Assembly: GCF_014647895.1 (NCBI RefSeq)
Contig: NZ_BMQB01000001.1
Location: forward strand, 868,001-932,000
Length of the DNA stretch: 64,000 bases
Direction of reading: 5' to 3'
Source: Pilimelia anulata
GTDB taxonomy: Bacteria; Actinomycetota; Actinomycetes; Mycobacteriales; Micromonosporaceae
Shown: one piece after another, positions 63,821 through 64,000 of the stretch
Layout of the letters: every line of letters begins with the position of its first letter
Position numbering within the stretch: position 1 is the first letter of the stretch
Notes under the pieces: model-generated
Told to the model about the DNA's origin: nothing
The model's database searches: none
The model's input: the letters and a program-made list of their open reading frames with translations, nothing else
Made by a program: the position numbers and the translations under genes

Positions 63821-64000
63821 ATGAAAACGTACGTGTCCAGACTCCTCGCCGGCGCGCTGGTCGCCGCCTGCGTCGGCGCCGGCGTGGCGGTGCCCGCGGC
63901 CGCGGCCCGGTCCGCCGGGCCGCCCCAGTTGGAGCTGGCCGGCCTCTCGGGCGCCGGCTGCCCGAACGACGGCACCACCCACGTGGAGATCAACCCGGCC
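63821..64000 (+). CDS. Second DUF4360 secreted protein, truncated by window end
   Basis: The first 60 residues are visible: signal peptide (VSRLLAGALVAACVGAGVAV...AAAA) and the start of the mature protein (PPQLELAGLSGAGCPNDGTTHVEINPA), which parallels IEVVSYGGSGCPADTATI in the first copy. AGGGGAA lies about 7 bases before ATG 63821. Probably an operon with the upstream paralogue. Confidence 0.85.
   Translation, partial: MKTYVSRLLAGALVAACVGAGVAVPAAAARSAGPPQLELAGLSGAGCPNDGTTHVEINPA

Noticed and set aside
62743-63993. Large minus-strand frame over the DUF4360 genes
   Set aside because: It is antisense to a clear DUF4360 gene with signal peptide and ribosome site; its own product has no family pattern.

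Overview
The window is about 75% GC, with short intergenic gaps, frequent GTG/TTG starts and many ATGA/GTGA stop-start overlaps. The gene content (iron boxes of the IdeR/DmdR type, a LuxR-type LAL regulator, an AfsR/SARP regulator, DUF4360 secreted proteins, and the order liv operon - polA - rpsA - coaE - uvrB - terC - metallo-hydrolase) points to a filamentous actinobacterium. Micromonosporaceae is my best guess, by inference only. It reads as chromosomal core sequence interleaved with accessory genes. I see no insertion sequence, integrase or CRISPR array.

Region 1 (1-5.9 kb) is the most unusual. After the tail of a DUF11-type repeat protein come a multi-pass membrane TIR protein (minus strand), a divergent four-helix SLATT/DUF4231 membrane protein, a shortened contractile-tail sheath protein, and a membrane-anchored discoidin-like (NADase-type glycan-binding) protein whose start overlaps the sheath stop. 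TIR and SLATT are established conflict-system modules and the sheath belongs to contractile injection systems, so this looks like a compact membrane-associated conflict or injection module.

Region 2 (6-18.6 kb) is built around iron. A FecCD/FecCD/FecE/FecB-like siderophore uptake operon and a stand-alone MbtH-like gene diverge from a region with two IdeR-type boxes. Further on is a heterodimeric ABC exporter with a third, weaker box upstream and a divergent His-rich small protein. The exporter NBD defects are complementary: one subunit lost Walker A and B, the other lost the signature motif. An orphan PAS/GAF histidine kinase and a CadD-like transporter lie between.

Region 3 (18.6-28.6 kb) holds a large LuxR-type ATPase regulator, a DUF2156 lipid aminoacyltransferase-like protein divergent from a membrane alpha/beta-hydrolase, and a prpD-like gene divergent from a PrpR/RamB-type regulator, without prpC beside it.

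Region 4 (28.6-52 kb) is conserved core: a tRNA with a CAA (Leu) anticodon, a complete branched-chain amino-acid ABC operon (livKHMGF), polA, a cytochrome P450, a frameshifted lipoprotein pseudogene, a Uma2-family gene, a methyltransferase, rpsA, coaE, uvrB, a beta-propeller protein, a TerC-family gene with an apparent yybP-ykoY manganese riboswitch, and typA. Convergent pairs are separated by long, nearly perfect GC-rich hairpins without U-tracts.

Region 5 (52-64 kb) has a secreted GH73-like glucosaminidase, an AfsR-like regulator, a membrane FKBP isomerase, a secreted putative papain-fold protein with a DRPTEPG tandem-repeat linker, a DUF456 protein, rsgA, a metallo-beta-lactamase-fold hydrolase, an ECF-like sigma factor without an adjacent anti-sigma, and two tandem DUF4360 secreted proteins, the second cut by the window end.
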